Shown one piece after another: positions 19,752-28,885 of a stretch of 64,000 bases of DNA. The stretch comes from Chromatiales bacterium (GTDB lineage: Bacteria > Pseudomonadota > Gammaproteobacteria > Xanthomonadales > SZUA-36), in contig JAHEFS010000001.1 in NCBI GenBank assembly GCA_024640045.1, positions 1 through 64,000 on the forward strand, written 5' to 3'. Within the stretch, counting starts at the first letter, position 1; each line of letters starts with the position of its first letter. The position numbers and the translations under genes were made by a program. The notes under the pieces are model-generated. The model was not told the origin of the DNA. It did not search any database and was given only the letters and a program-made list of their open reading frames with translations.

Positions 19752-20224
19752 ACCCTCAGGGGGCCGATCTGCTATCGCAACTTCGTGACATTCATGCGTC
19801 GCCCGCGGCGCCATGGTGGCCGCCTGCACCGGGTTGGTGGATTCTGGCTGCCTTGTTGTTCATCCTGCTGATCATGGTTCTGCGCCGTGCGCGACTCGCC
19901 TGGCGGCGGACGCAACGGCGGCGAGAGATGCTCGGGTGGGTCGAATCGCTGGAGCGCGAGGTCGATCCCGACTCAGCACCGCAGGAATTTCTTTCCGGCA
20001 TGAACCGGGTGTTCAAACTGGTGGCGTTGAGCGCTTTTCCCGACCAGCAATGCGCGCATTTACAGGGTGAAGACTGGGCGCGGTTCATTCGTGCGCGGAT
20101 CGGTGAGACTTCGGACCAGGGTGAGTTGCAGGTGCTGTCAGCAGGACCGTACCAGCCTGTGCCCGCATTCGACTCCCGGGCCATCGGCCGGCTGGCTAGA
20201 CAGTGGATCCGGCAGCATGGATGA
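19748..20224 (+). CDS. DUF4381 membrane protein
   Basis: A 158-residue protein with one membrane helix (about 30-48) and a cytosolic C-terminal helical part, matching DUF4381, a family almost confined to MoxR-Bat operons. The Pro-rich lead before the helix and the WARFIRARIG segment near the C terminus fit. No enzymatic motif. The stop lies inside the start of the next gene (8-bp overlap). Confidence 0.82.
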   Translation: MNPQGADLLSQLRDIHASPAAPWWPPAPGWWILAALLFILLIMVLRRARLAWRRTQRRREMLGWVESLEREVDPDSAPQEFLSGMNRVFKLVALSAFPDQQCAHLQGEDWARFIRARIGETSDQGELQVLSAGPYQPVPAFDSRAIGRLARQWIRQHG

Positions 20225-21239
20225 GGCGCAGTTGACAACTGGTTTCGCGATCGGCTGGCCCTGGTTGCTGGCCTTGCTGCCTTTGCCCTGGCTGCTGAGG
20301 CACCTGTTGCCTGAGTCGCCCGCACGAAGCATGCAGGCCCTGCGCGTGCCTTGGTACGGCGAGATGGCTGGTGACCGAAAGGCCTGGCTGCGGCGACCCC
20401 TGCTGGCTTCCGTGGCGGCGGTTGTCTGGATATTGCTGGTCGCAGCCGCCATCCGACCACAGTGGGTGGGCGAAATCAACGATTTGCCCGTGACTGGCCG
20501 GGATTTGCTGCTGGCGGTGGACATTTCCGGCAGCATGGACACCCAGGACATGGTGCTGGGGAGCCGGGTGGTTAACCGCCTGGTGGCAGTGAAGCAGGTA
20601 GCCGGTGAGTTTATTCAGCGCCGCCGCGGTGACCGGGTTGGTCTGATCCTGTTCGGGAGTCGGGCTTATTTGCAGACGCCCCTGACCTTCGATACTGAAA
20701 CCACTGCGACTTTGCTGGGCGAGTCCGAAATCGGTTTGGCGGGCCGCGAAACGGCGATCGGTGATGCCATCGGCCTTGCGGTCAAGCGATTGCGTGAAGA
20801 CGCGGCTTCCGATCGGGTACTGATTCTGTTGACTGACGGCGCCAACACCTCCGGCGAGGTTCAGCCGCTGCAGGCGGCGGAATTTGCGGCTCGCGAGGGC
20901 CTGACCATCTATACCGTCGGGGTGGGCGCGGACGAGATGATGGTGCAGGATTTTTTTGGATCCCGCGTGGTCAATCCCTCGGCGGATCTCGACGAGGATA
21001 CCTTGCAAACCATCGCTGAACGAACCGGCGGGCGCTATTTCCGGGCCCGGGATGCGGAGGGTCTGGCCGATATTTACCAGTTGCTGGACGAATTGGAACC
21101 TGTGGAAAGTGATGTGGAAGCGATACGCCCGGTAGACGAACTGTTCTACTGGCCGTTGGGCCTTGCCTATCTGCTGGCGTTGGGGGCTGGCGTATTGATA
21201 CTGTGGCCGAATCGCCAGAGTGGAATGGCGGCTTCGTGA
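20217..21239 (+). CDS. batA: BatA-like von Willebrand factor A protein
   Basis: 340 residues: N-terminal membrane helix (about 12-28), a second helix (about 60-78), a VWA domain with an intact MIDAS (DISGSMDTQD) and LTDGAN, then a C-terminal helix. Predicted to sit in the inner membrane with the VWA domain facing the periplasm. Bat proteins are linked to oxygen tolerance in Bacteroides and to envelope stress in proteobacteria; the mechanism is not established. ATG 20217 chosen because the longer frame lies inside the previous gene. Confidence 0.9.
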   Translation: MDEAQLTTGFAIGWPWLLALLPLPWLLRHLLPESPARSMQALRVPWYGEMAGDRKAWLRRPLLASVAAVVWILLVAAAIRPQWVGEINDLPVTGRDLLLAVDISGSMDTQDMVLGSRVVNRLVAVKQVAGEFIQRRRGDRVGLILFGSRAYLQTPLTFDTETTATLLGESEIGLAGRETAIGDAIGLAVKRLREDAASDRVLILLTDGANTSGEVQPLQAAEFAAREGLTIYTVGVGADEMMVQDFFGSRVVNPSADLDEDTLQTIAERTGGRYFRARDAEGLADIYQLLDELEPVESDVEAIRPVDELFYWPLGLAYLLALGAGVLILWPNRQSGMAAS

Positions 21240-22918
21240 TGGAGAGCCTGCCCCTGCATTTCATCCGGCCTTTTTGGTTGTTGGGCTTGGCTATGGCCGT
21301 GTTGCTGCCCTGGGCCTGGCGGAGGTTGCGCCGGCCTTCCGGGGACTGGGCACGGGTTTGTGATCCTCACCTCTTGCGCTGGCTCAGCGTGGGCCAGGCT
21401 GAGGGGCAGAAAAGCAGCGCGGGTGCCTGGGTGGCCGGGCTGTCGATTGCTCTGGCGGCCCTGGCCCTGGCCGGCCCCGGTTGGCAGAAGCTACCGGATG
21501 CCTCCTATTCGGCGCGGGATGCGCGGGTGTTGGTGCTCGACCTTTCTGCCTCCATGCTTGCCGAAGACCTCAAGCCGAATCGGCTGACGCAGGTGCGCTT
21601 TCGCCTCTCGGACATGCTGCAGGAAACCCGTGAGGGCCAATTGGGGCTGGTGGCCTACGCCGGGGATGCCTACGTGGTTTCGCCTTTGACCAGCGATATG
21701 AAGACCATCGCCAACATGTTGCCTGCCCTGCAGCCCGACATCATGCCCGTCGCCGGCAGCCGGGCTGATCGTGCGCTGGAAATGGCGGCGGAACTACTGG
21801 AGCGGGCGGGGTTGGCGCGAGGGGAAATCCTGTTGATTACTGACAGTGCGTCAGCCGCCGATGTGGCAACCGCGTCCCGGTTGGCCAAGCGTGGTATCAG
21901 GACCTCGGTGCTGGGGGTCGGCACTTCCGAGGGCGCACCCATCCCCAGCGGCGGCGGTTTCGTCAGCGATGCGAGTGGGGGTGTGGTGATCGTTCGCCTG
22001 CAGTCGAGAGAGCTGCAGGGCCTGGCGGAGGCCGGGGAGGGCCGTTTTACGGCGCTCGGCGCCGTGCGCACAGTGGTTGATCCCTGGTTGAGCGGCGCAG
22101 GCAGCGAATTTGCCCAGCGCGACGATGCCATGGGCGAGCGTTGGAAAGATGCCGGCCCCTGGCTGGTGCTGTTATTGCTGCCGTTTATGGCCATGGGGTT
22201 TCGGCGGGGTCTGCTGTTCTTTCTGCCGCTGGTAATTTTGCCCGGACTGTTGCTGGGCCCACCTGCGCAAGCAGGTGTCTGGGACGACCTGTGGCACAGC
22301 CGTGACCAGCAAGCCCAGACAGCGCTGGAAGCGTCGGATGCAGAGACAGCGGCGGGCCTGGCCCGTGATCCTGGTATCGCCGGCGAAGCGTGGTTCCGGG
22401 CGGAGGACTTCGAGCGGGCCAATGAGGCCTGGTCACAGTCGCAATCCGCTGATGCACACTACAATCGTGGCAATGCGCTGGCTCATGCGGGGGATTTCGA
22501 AGGAGCACTGGCGGCCTATGATGCCGCACTGGCCATGAGCCCGGACATGGAGGACGCCCTGTTCAATCGCGCGCTCGTCGAGCAACTGCAGGAGCAGGAG
22601 AAACAACAACAGGAGCAGGAATCATCCGAGGGCGAGGAGGGGGAATCCTCGGACCAGGAAGGCCAGTCGGGCGAGGAGCAGGAAGGCCAGGAAGGAGAAG
22701 GTGAGGAAAGCGAGTCCGACCAGCAGCAGGACCAACAGGGTGAACAATCAGAGCGGTCGGAACAGGACATATCCGCAACCTGGTCAGAAGAGGATGCACA
22801 GGCGATGGAACAGTGGCTGAGGCGCATCCCGGATGACCCGGGTGGCCTGTTGCGGCGCAAATTCCGCAGCCAGCACCAGCGCCGTGGCGCGCCGACGGAT
22901 GAAGAGGAAACGTGGTAA
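21239..22918 (+). CDS. BatB-TPR fusion (VWA plus TPR with Gln/Glu-rich linker)
   Basis: 559 residues combining BatB and BatC functions. Two N-terminal helices lead into a VWA domain with MIDAS DLSASMLAED and LLITDSASAADV, then membrane helices (about 305-342). A TPR-type unit (AHYNRGNALAHAGDFEGALA) follows, then an 80-residue low-complexity stretch of Gln, Glu, Ser and Gly (about 447-525), and a C-terminal block QWLRRIPDDPGGLLRRKF seen at the end of BatC-type proteins. ATG shares its A with the batA stop (TGATG). Confidence 0.9.
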   Translation: MESLPLHFIRPFWLLGLAMAVLLPWAWRRLRRPSGDWARVCDPHLLRWLSVGQAEGQKSSAGAWVAGLSIALAALALAGPGWQKLPDASYSARDARVLVLDLSASMLAEDLKPNRLTQVRFRLSDMLQETREGQLGLVAYAGDAYVVSPLTSDMKTIANMLPALQPDIMPVAGSRADRALEMAAELLERAGLARGEILLITDSASAADVATASRLAKRGIRTSVLGVGTSEGAPIPSGGGFVSDASGGVVIVRLQSRELQGLAEAGEGRFTALGAVRTVVDPWLSGAGSEFAQRDDAMGERWKDAGPWLVLLLLPFMAMGFRRGLLFFLPLVILPGLLLGPPAQAGVWDDLWHSRDQQAQTALEASDAETAAGLARDPGIAGEAWFRAEDFERANEAWSQSQSADAHYNRGNALAHAGDFEGALAAYDAALAMSPDMEDALFNRALVEQLQEQEKQQQEQESSEGEEGESSDQEGQSGEEQEGQEGEGEESESDQQQDQQGEQSERSEQDISATWSEEDAQAMEQWLRRIPDDPGGLLRRKFRSQHQRRGAPTDEEETW

Positions 22919-24627
22919 TGCGTATGAACAATCTGAAGGCCCTGGTTTGCGGCGTTTGTCTCATGGGCATGATGTCGGAATGGGCCGCTGCGGCCGAGGT
23001 GTTGGCCCGGCTGGACCGGACCCAGGTGGTCGAAGGGGAGACGGTCACGCTGGTGTTGCAAACCAGCGACCCCAGTCAGAGCCTGGAAGCCGATTTCAGC
23101 GCATTGGAGCAGGATTTTCTGCTGTTGGACCGGCGTTCAGAGACACAAATGTCGATCGTCAGCGGCCGTCAGACGGCCGTGGTGCGCTTGCTCTTGACGC
23201 TGGAGCCAAAGCGCAGCGGGGACTTGAAGGTGCCGGCGCTGCAGTTCTCAGGAGCACGCACCGAACCGCTGCTGCTGAACGTCGAGCCAGCGCCCGAACT
23301 CGCGCCAGGTGAAGCATCGCCGGTATTCATCGAACTGGCACTCGATCCGATAGACGGCCCTTTCTACGTGCATGCGCAATTGTCTTTGACCGTCAAGATT
23401 TTCTACCAGCAGAACCTGACCGAAGCGACAATCAATCCCCCGGCGCCGGACCAGGCTTCGGTGCGCCTGCTGGACGAGGTGCCATTTCCCGCTGAGCGCA
23501 ACGGGGTCCGCTACCGGGTGCTGCAGCGACGCTACGCGATCTTCCCGGAACGGTCGGGTACGCTTGAGATTCCGCCGATGCGGTTGACCGGGCGATTGAT
23601 TGAGCGGCCGAATGACCGCTTGTGGCAGCCATCGGTCAGGGGGCGCCGTGTTACCGAGGAGAGCGAGGCGTTGAGCGTGGAAGTGCTGCCTCGTCCGGCT
23701 GATTTCCAGGGTGATCACTGGCTGCCGGCGAGACAGGTCACGCTGGCGCAGCAAGTGTCGGAAACCAGCGGCATCCGTGTGGGTGAGCCGGTCACCAGGA
23801 CTGTAATCCTCGATGCCGTTGGGCTTGAGGAGAACATGCTGGAAGAGCCCGTGTGGCCGGAACTGAACGATGCGCGTATCTACCCGGATCAGCCTCAGGG
23901 CATCAGCCGGGACGATGGCCAGTGGGTGCGCGGACACAAGGAATTCCGTTACGCCATCGTGCCGGAAGTCGCGGGCGAATTGGTGCTGCCAGAGATTCGA
24001 CTTGACTGGTGGGACACCATGGCTGACCGCGCCCGCACGGCGATTGTGCCGGAACTCCGCATCGCGGTGGCTCCGCTCGATTTGGCGCCATCGGCTACAG
24101 CCAACCTTCCCGGGGCGTCAGCGATGATGCCGGGTGTTATCTCCGCGGAAAGTGGTGAAGCAGGTCTTGGCAATGGTTGGCGGACAGCCGCCATCGTGCT
24201 TGGCGTGTTGTGGCTGGTGACGCTGGTGTTGTTGCTGCGACGCTGGGTCCCGGAAGTGGGTAAGGCCGGACGAGCGAGCCCCGGCGTTGCGGAAAATGAG
24301 GCTGCGCTGCTGAAGGAGTTACAGCAATCCTGTAAGCGGGGTGATGCCGCCGCCACCCGGGCGCATCTGCGCCACTGGCTCAAGCGATATGGACCCACCG
24401 CGGCCCAGGGCAGCCTGCTGCAATTTGCCGGAGCCCTGCACGAGGAAGCTGACCTGCGCCAAGCATTGCGGTCGTTTGAAGCGAGCGGTTATCGCGCAGA
24501 CGAATCATCTGCCTGGGACGGCAAAGCGCTCTGGAAAGCGTTCTCGGAATGGCATCGGGACGCCGGTAGCCGATCCGCTGAATACAAGGATTCGCGAACC
24601 CCTGATCTTTACGCACCTGCGCGCTGA
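22918..24627 (+). CDS. batD: BatD-like protein
   Basis: 569 residues: a signal peptide (about 1-25, ending AAAA), a large periplasmic region of Ig-like beta-rich domains beginning ARLDRTQVVEGETVTL, one membrane helix (about 423-441, VLGVLWLVTLVLLL) and a cytosolic C-terminal helical tail. This is the BatD architecture. The start is the ATG overlapping the previous stop (TAATG); a second ATG two codons on is possible. Last gene of the operon, meeting the SPOR gene tail-to-tail with a 10-bp gap. Confidence 0.9.
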   Translation: MRMNNLKALVCGVCLMGMMSEWAAAAEVLARLDRTQVVEGETVTLVLQTSDPSQSLEADFSALEQDFLLLDRRSETQMSIVSGRQTAVVRLLLTLEPKRSGDLKVPALQFSGARTEPLLLNVEPAPELAPGEASPVFIELALDPIDGPFYVHAQLSLTVKIFYQQNLTEATINPPAPDQASVRLLDEVPFPAERNGVRYRVLQRRYAIFPERSGTLEIPPMRLTGRLIERPNDRLWQPSVRGRRVTEESEALSVEVLPRPADFQGDHWLPARQVTLAQQVSETSGIRVGEPVTRTVILDAVGLEENMLEEPVWPELNDARIYPDQPQGISRDDGQWVRGHKEFRYAIVPEVAGELVLPEIRLDWWDTMADRARTAIVPELRIAVAPLDLAPSATANLPGASAMMPGVISAESGEAGLGNGWRTAAIVLGVLWLVTLVLLLRRWVPEVGKAGRASPGVAENEAALLKELQQSCKRGDAAATRAHLRHWLKRYGPTAAQGSLLQFAGALHEEADLRQALRSFEASGYRADESSAWDGKALWKAFSEWHRDAGSRSAEYKDSRTPDLYAPAR

Positions 24628-24637
24628 AACCCCTGCT

Positions 24638-25228
24638 TCAGGAGCTGTCTTTCAGCACCAGCGTGTCGATACCGTTATCCAGGAGCAGGCGGCGCATCTC
24701 GTCGGCGCTGCGCGCGCCTTCAACCGGGCCAATCCGCACCCGGTGCCACTTCACTTCGTTGACAGTCACGATCTCAATGCTGGCTTGGGTACCGAGCAGC
24801 GCCAACCGCGCCTTCAATTGGTCGGCATCGGCCAGATTGCGGAATGACCCTGCCTGCAGGATGTAGCTTCCGGGAAGATTGTTGCCGGATGGTTTGGGCG
24901 CGCTTGCAGAGTCCTTTGCCAACTCCTGTTCCGGAACGATGACTTCCATTTCCGGGAGCACCGTGAAAAAGTCAAAACGCGAACCCTTGTTTTCGATCAC
25001 GGGATCGCCCGACGGAGCAATCAGTGCGGCACCCTGCGGCGGTCCGACGGAAGCCTCCTGGGGCGTGTCAGGTTGCTGTGTCGTGGGCACCATGCCCTTG
25101 AACAGGGCGAATCCGGCGATCCCAAGACCCAGCAGCAAGCCGGCCAGGAACCAGACCACGGCAGGCGTTCCGCCGCTGCCGGCCCGGCTGGCGCCGCGCC
25201 TTCGTGAGGCTTTCTTGCGTTGCGCCAT
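24638..25228 (-). CDS. SPOR-domain cell-division protein (FtsN-like)
   Basis: 196 residues with FtsN-like layout: a basic cytosolic N terminus (AQRKKASRRRG), one membrane helix (about 24-44), a low-complexity periplasmic linker, and a C-terminal SPOR domain (about 120-196) starting GSYILQAGSFRNLADADQLK. SPOR domains bind denuded glycan at the septum. It lies 2 bp after argS, a position where FtsN-like genes are often found in gammaproteobacteria. Sequence identity with true FtsN cannot be asserted by eye. Confidence 0.85.
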   Translation of the reverse strand: MAQRKKASRRRGASRAGSGGTPAVVWFLAGLLLGLGIAGFALFKGMVPTTQQPDTPQEASVGPPQGAALIAPSGDPVIENKGSRFDFFTVLPEMEVIVPEQELAKDSASAPKPSGNNLPGSYILQAGSFRNLADADQLKARLALLGTQASIEIVTVNEVKWHRVRIGPVEGARSADEMRRLLLDNGIDTLVLKDSS

Positions 25229-25230
25229 GC

Positions 25231-26988
25231 TTACATTTCCTCCGGCGAAGAGATGCCCAGCAATTCGAGGCCATCGCTCAGCATCATGCGGGTAGCCAGG
25301 ATCAGGCTTAGCCGGGCATTGCGCAGGTTTTCATCATCCACCAGGAACTGGTGAGCGTTGTAATAAGCGTGGAAGTCCGTAGCCAGTGAGTGCAGGTAAT
25401 GCGCCAGGATATGCGGTGACCTCAGCCGCGCGCTGGACTCGATCACTTCCGGGTAGCGACTGAGGGTGCGCATCAGGTTCAGTTCATGCGGTTCCGTCAG
25501 CAAGTTCAGAGCCGCCTCACCGATGGCGAGGTTATGCCGCATGTCCAGTTGGTCCATGTTGCGGAATACGCTGCAAATTCGTGCATGGGCATACTGGATG
25601 TAATAGACCGGGTTCTCGTTCGAATGTGACTTGGCCAGATCGAGATCGAAATCGAGGTGCTGGTCGTGCGAACGCATGACGTAGAAAAAGCGCGCTGCAT
25701 CGCTGGAGACTTCGTCGCGTAATTCCCGCAAGGTAATGAACGTGCCGCTACGGGTGGACATCTGGACTTTCTTGCCGTCGCGAAACAGGACTGCGAACTG
25801 CACCAGCAAAATCTCGAGGCGGTCGGGATCTTCACCCAGGCCACGGGCCGCGGCCTGCAGTCGTGCGATGTAGCCATGATGATCCGCGCCGAACACGTAA
25901 ATGGCCTTGTTGAACCCACGTTCCAGTTTGTTCAGGAAATAGGCAATGTCCGAAGCGAAATAGGTGGTTCTTCCGTTTTCACGCACGATGACGCGGTCTT
26001 TCTCGTCTCCCAGTTCCGAGGCCCGAAACCAGGTCGCACCGTCTTTCTGGTAGAGGTGCCCATTCTGATCCAGTCGTTCAATGGCGCGCGAGATGGCGCC
26101 GCTGCTCTCCAGTTCCACCTCGGAGAACCAGTGGTCGAAATGGACTCCGAATTCGCCCAGGTCCTCTTCGATGTCACTCAGGATATTCTGCAACGCCGTA
26201 TCGAAAAACGCGGTATAGCCGTCGTGACCCAGTAGCGTCGAGGCGCGCTTGATCAGGGCATCGATGTGCAGTTCACCCTTGCCGCCGGCACCATCCTCCG
26301 GCAGCCCGTCGCTGACGGTCAGCCCGGTGTGCCGCCATTTATCGCCTTCCTCGCTGCGGACGATGCGCGCGATGTCGTAAATATAGTCGCCGCGGTATCC
26401 GTTGTTCGGAAACCTGACCTGCTCCCCACACAGTTCCAGGTAGCGCAGCCAGACACTCAGCGCCAGGATGTCCATCTGGCGGCCATTGTCGTTGACGTAG
26501 TACTCACGTTGCACTGAGTAGCCTGAGGCTTGCAGGACGCTGGCCAGGCTGGCGCCGTAGGCGGCCCCGCGTCCGTGGCCGACGTGCAGCGGGCCCGTCG
26601 GATTGGCGGAAACGAATTCGACGGTGACATTGAGGTCCGGCCGTGCGGAAACGTGACCGTATTTTCTGCCCTTGCGCAGGATGTCGCGCACGATGCCGCT
26701 CAATGCCAGGTGATCAATAAAGAAGTTGATGAAACCAGGCCCGGCGAGTTCGGCTTTCGCTACCTGGCGGGAATTCGGCAGGCGATCGACGATCGCCTGA
26801 GCCAGTTCCCGTGGTGGTATTTTTGCCTCCCTGGCCAGGACCATGGCCAGGTTGGATGCGAACTCGCCATGTTCCGGAGATCGGGTCCGTTCCAGTTGGG
26901 GTACGGTTTCGCAGTCCTTCGGCAGGATTCCATCACGCTTGAGATGGAGTAGCGCCTGGGTAAGTAACTCTTCGATATGGTCTTTCAA
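25231..26988 (-). CDS. argS: Arginyl-tRNA synthetase
   Basis: Class I synthetase charging tRNA-Arg, 585 residues from TTG 26988. The N-terminal Add1 domain contains HGEFASNLAM, the HIGH-type motif is PTGPLHVGHGRGAAYG, the KMSKS-region equivalent is KVQMSTRSGTF, and a DALR anticodon-binding domain ends the protein. I prefer the TTG because the protein then begins MKDHIEELLTQAL, aligning with the MKDTIRQL-type start of Pseudomonas ArgS. An ATG at 27108 would add 40 residues with no family counterpart. Confidence 0.95.
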   Translation of the reverse strand: MKDHIEELLTQALLHLKRDGILPKDCETVPQLERTRSPEHGEFASNLAMVLAREAKIPPRELAQAIVDRLPNSRQVAKAELAGPGFINFFIDHLALSGIVRDILRKGRKYGHVSARPDLNVTVEFVSANPTGPLHVGHGRGAAYGASLASVLQASGYSVQREYYVNDNGRQMDILALSVWLRYLELCGEQVRFPNNGYRGDYIYDIARIVRSEEGDKWRHTGLTVSDGLPEDGAGGKGELHIDALIKRASTLLGHDGYTAFFDTALQNILSDIEEDLGEFGVHFDHWFSEVELESSGAISRAIERLDQNGHLYQKDGATWFRASELGDEKDRVIVRENGRTTYFASDIAYFLNKLERGFNKAIYVFGADHHGYIARLQAAARGLGEDPDRLEILLVQFAVLFRDGKKVQMSTRSGTFITLRELRDEVSSDAARFFYVMRSHDQHLDFDLDLAKSHSNENPVYYIQYAHARICSVFRNMDQLDMRHNLAIGEAALNLLTEPHELNLMRTLSRYPEVIESSARLRSPHILAHYLHSLATDFHAYYNAHQFLVDDENLRNARLSLILATRMMLSDGLELLGISSPEEM

Positions 26989-27028
26989 TGCCTGAATTCC
27001 GCCTGGGCCATGGTCCGCATGGGCGGAC

Positions 27029-27351
27029 TTATCCACGAGGCCGTTATTGTAACCTTTGGCAGTGCGCTTTGGGCCCCCGAAGCCCGGCAAACCCATGATG
27101 AGTTTCAAACCCGCGTCATCACGCGCTCGGGTGGGGTCCCTTGCTGAGCATATCCTGTGGATAACTCTGTGAATTGTTTTTGTAGAAGCGTGCCCAGGGC
27201 GCTTGCTCGCGTGAATGACAAAATCACCCTAAAAAACTAGAATATAAATATATATATAAATATCAGTATTTTAAAGGACATTCTGCAGGCTCAAATGTCA
27301 AGGGGTGAACTAAGCCCATGATTTGGTCTTTCGAGCCTGGATTGTGTATAA
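27029..27351. other. Spacer with three DnaA-box-like sites and an AT-rich tract
   Basis: The 481-bp argS-dctM spacer contains no supported gene. It holds TTATCCACG (27029-27037), a perfect DnaA box on the minus strand (TGTGGATAA, 27156-27164), and TGTGTATAA (27343-27351). Between the last two is a strikingly AT-rich run (about 27228-27282) dominated by TATA repeats. The third site overlaps a plausible -10 TATAAA (27347-27352) with TTGGTC 18 nt upstream (27323-27328), which could drive dctM. No dnaA, dnaN or gyrB is nearby, so this is not asserted to be an origin. Confidence 0.4.
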
Positions 27352-27469
27352 AAATGTGGCACATGCACCCATTGGCCCCCAACGAGGGAATGCTATGATT
27401 CGCCGGCAGGGCTCTGCAGGCAACCGAAACAGGGGTAATCGTTGAGCAAACCGGCAACGGAAAAACGTA

Positions 27470-28846
27470 GTGAGTGAATTCATGGCGTTAGCCCTGTTCG
27501 CTGGCGTTGCCGTGGCTTTGTTGGCGGGTTTTCCGGTCGCTTTTACCCTGTCGGGCGTGGCCCTGCTGTTCGCCGGCCTGGGGGTGCTCACCGGTACTTT
27601 TGACCCGGCTTTCCTGACCGCGTTTCCCAATCGTGTATACGGCATCATGAGCAACGAGACCCTGATCGCCGTGCCGGTATTCGTATTCATGGGAGTGATG
27701 CTGGAGCGTTCCCAGTTGGCCGATCAGTTGTTGCAGGCCCTGGCTCGCATGATGAGGCGTGTGCCAGGCGGGCTGGGTATCGCGGTGATGATCGTCGGCG
27801 CGCTGATGGCAGCCAGCACCGGCATCGTCGGCGCGACCGTGGTCACCATGGGTTTATTGTCCCTTCCTACCATGCTGCAGCATCGCTATAAACCTTCCAT
27901 CGCCACAGGTACGATCTGCGCTGCTGGGACCCTCGGTCAGATTATTCCTCCTTCCATCGTGCTCATCCTGCTGGCAGACGTGTTGTCGAACGCCTATCAG
28001 CAAGCACAGCTCCGTATGCAGGTCTTCGTACCGGAAACCATCTCGGTTGGTGAGTTGTTCGCCGGTGCCCTGTTTCCCGGGCTGGTGCTGGTGGCGCTGT
28101 ACATGTTGTATTTGTTGCTGCTGGCCATTTTCAGGTCCGAGGCTATGCCGGCGGCACGGGACATGAAAGACGAACAGGTGAGCCTGCTGTCTCTGCTCAG
28201 GCTCATGGCCGGGCCAATGTTGCTGATCGTGGCGGTACTGGGATCCATCCTCAAGGGTATCGCGACACCGACGGAAGCAGCCGCGGTGGGCGCCGTGGGC
28301 GCGATGCTGCTGGCCGCGATGCAACGCCAGCTGAACCGGGTGACACTCAGAGAAACCGTCTACCAGTCAGCCAAAGTCAGCGCGATGGTATTTATGATCC
28401 TGATCGGTGCGTCGCTGTTCAGCCTCGTGTTCCGGGGCTTCGGCGGGGACGAGCAGGTGCAGTCGCTGTTGACCGGCCTGCCGGGCAGCACGACGAGTGT
28501 GCTCCTCGTGGTCATGGCGGCACTTTTTCTGCTGGGGTTCGTGCTCGACTTTATCGAGATCACGTACGTGGTTGTGCCGATCGTGGGTCCGGTGTTGCTG
28601 GCCATGGGAGTGGACCCCATCTGGCTCGGCGTCATGATCGCGATTAACCTGCAGACGTCTTTTCTGACTCCCCCCTTCGGTTTCTCATTGTTTTACCTGA
28701 GGGGGGTCACGCCTCCGGAGGTGGAGACATCAGCGATTTACCGCGGCGTGCTGCCGTTTATCCTGATCCAGTTGTTCATGCTGGCGCTACTCGCCTGGTG
28801 GCCCGGTATCGCGACCTGGCTGCCGGAGCGCCTCTACGGTTCCTGA
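27470..28846 (+). CDS. dctM: TRAP transporter large permease subunit (DctM-like)
   Basis: 458-residue polytopic inner-membrane protein of the ion-transporter superfamily, the transport channel of a TRAP system driven by a sodium gradient. The family landmarks are PVFVFMGVMLERSQLADQLL, GALMAASTGIVGATVVTMGLLSLP and GTICAAGTLGQIIPPSIVLI. Start GTG at 27470; an ATG four codons later is possible. No N-terminal DctQ fusion: the protein begins directly with the DctM fold. No dctQ gene is found on either side, and the substrate-binding gene lies convergent downstream. Confidence 0.9.
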   Translation: MSEFMALALFAGVAVALLAGFPVAFTLSGVALLFAGLGVLTGTFDPAFLTAFPNRVYGIMSNETLIAVPVFVFMGVMLERSQLADQLLQALARMMRRVPGGLGIAVMIVGALMAASTGIVGATVVTMGLLSLPTMLQHRYKPSIATGTICAAGTLGQIIPPSIVLILLADVLSNAYQQAQLRMQVFVPETISVGELFAGALFPGLVLVALYMLYLLLLAIFRSEAMPAARDMKDEQVSLLSLLRLMAGPMLLIVAVLGSILKGIATPTEAAAVGAVGAMLLAAMQRQLNRVTLRETVYQSAKVSAMVFMILIGASLFSLVFRGFGGDEQVQSLLTGLPGSTTSVLLVVMAALFLLGFVLDFIEITYVVVPIVGPVLLAMGVDPIWLGVMIAINLQTSFLTPPFGFSLFYLRGVTPPEVETSAIYRGVLPFILIQLFMLALLAWWPGIATWLPERLYGS

Positions 28847-28885
28847 GGCCAGAGCGTGGGGCGGGGCGAGAGCGTGCCACGTGGC

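Noticed and set aside
27029..27351. Chromosomal replication origin
   Set aside because: Three DnaA-like boxes and an AT-rich tract are suggestive, but dnaA, dnaN, gyrB, rpmH and mnmG are absent and box number is low. Reported only as a spacer feature and a finding.
26989..27469. A hidden or decayed dctQ gene upstream of dctM
   Set aside because: No frame in this spacer encodes a hydrophobic four-helix protein; it is mostly non-coding and AT-rich.
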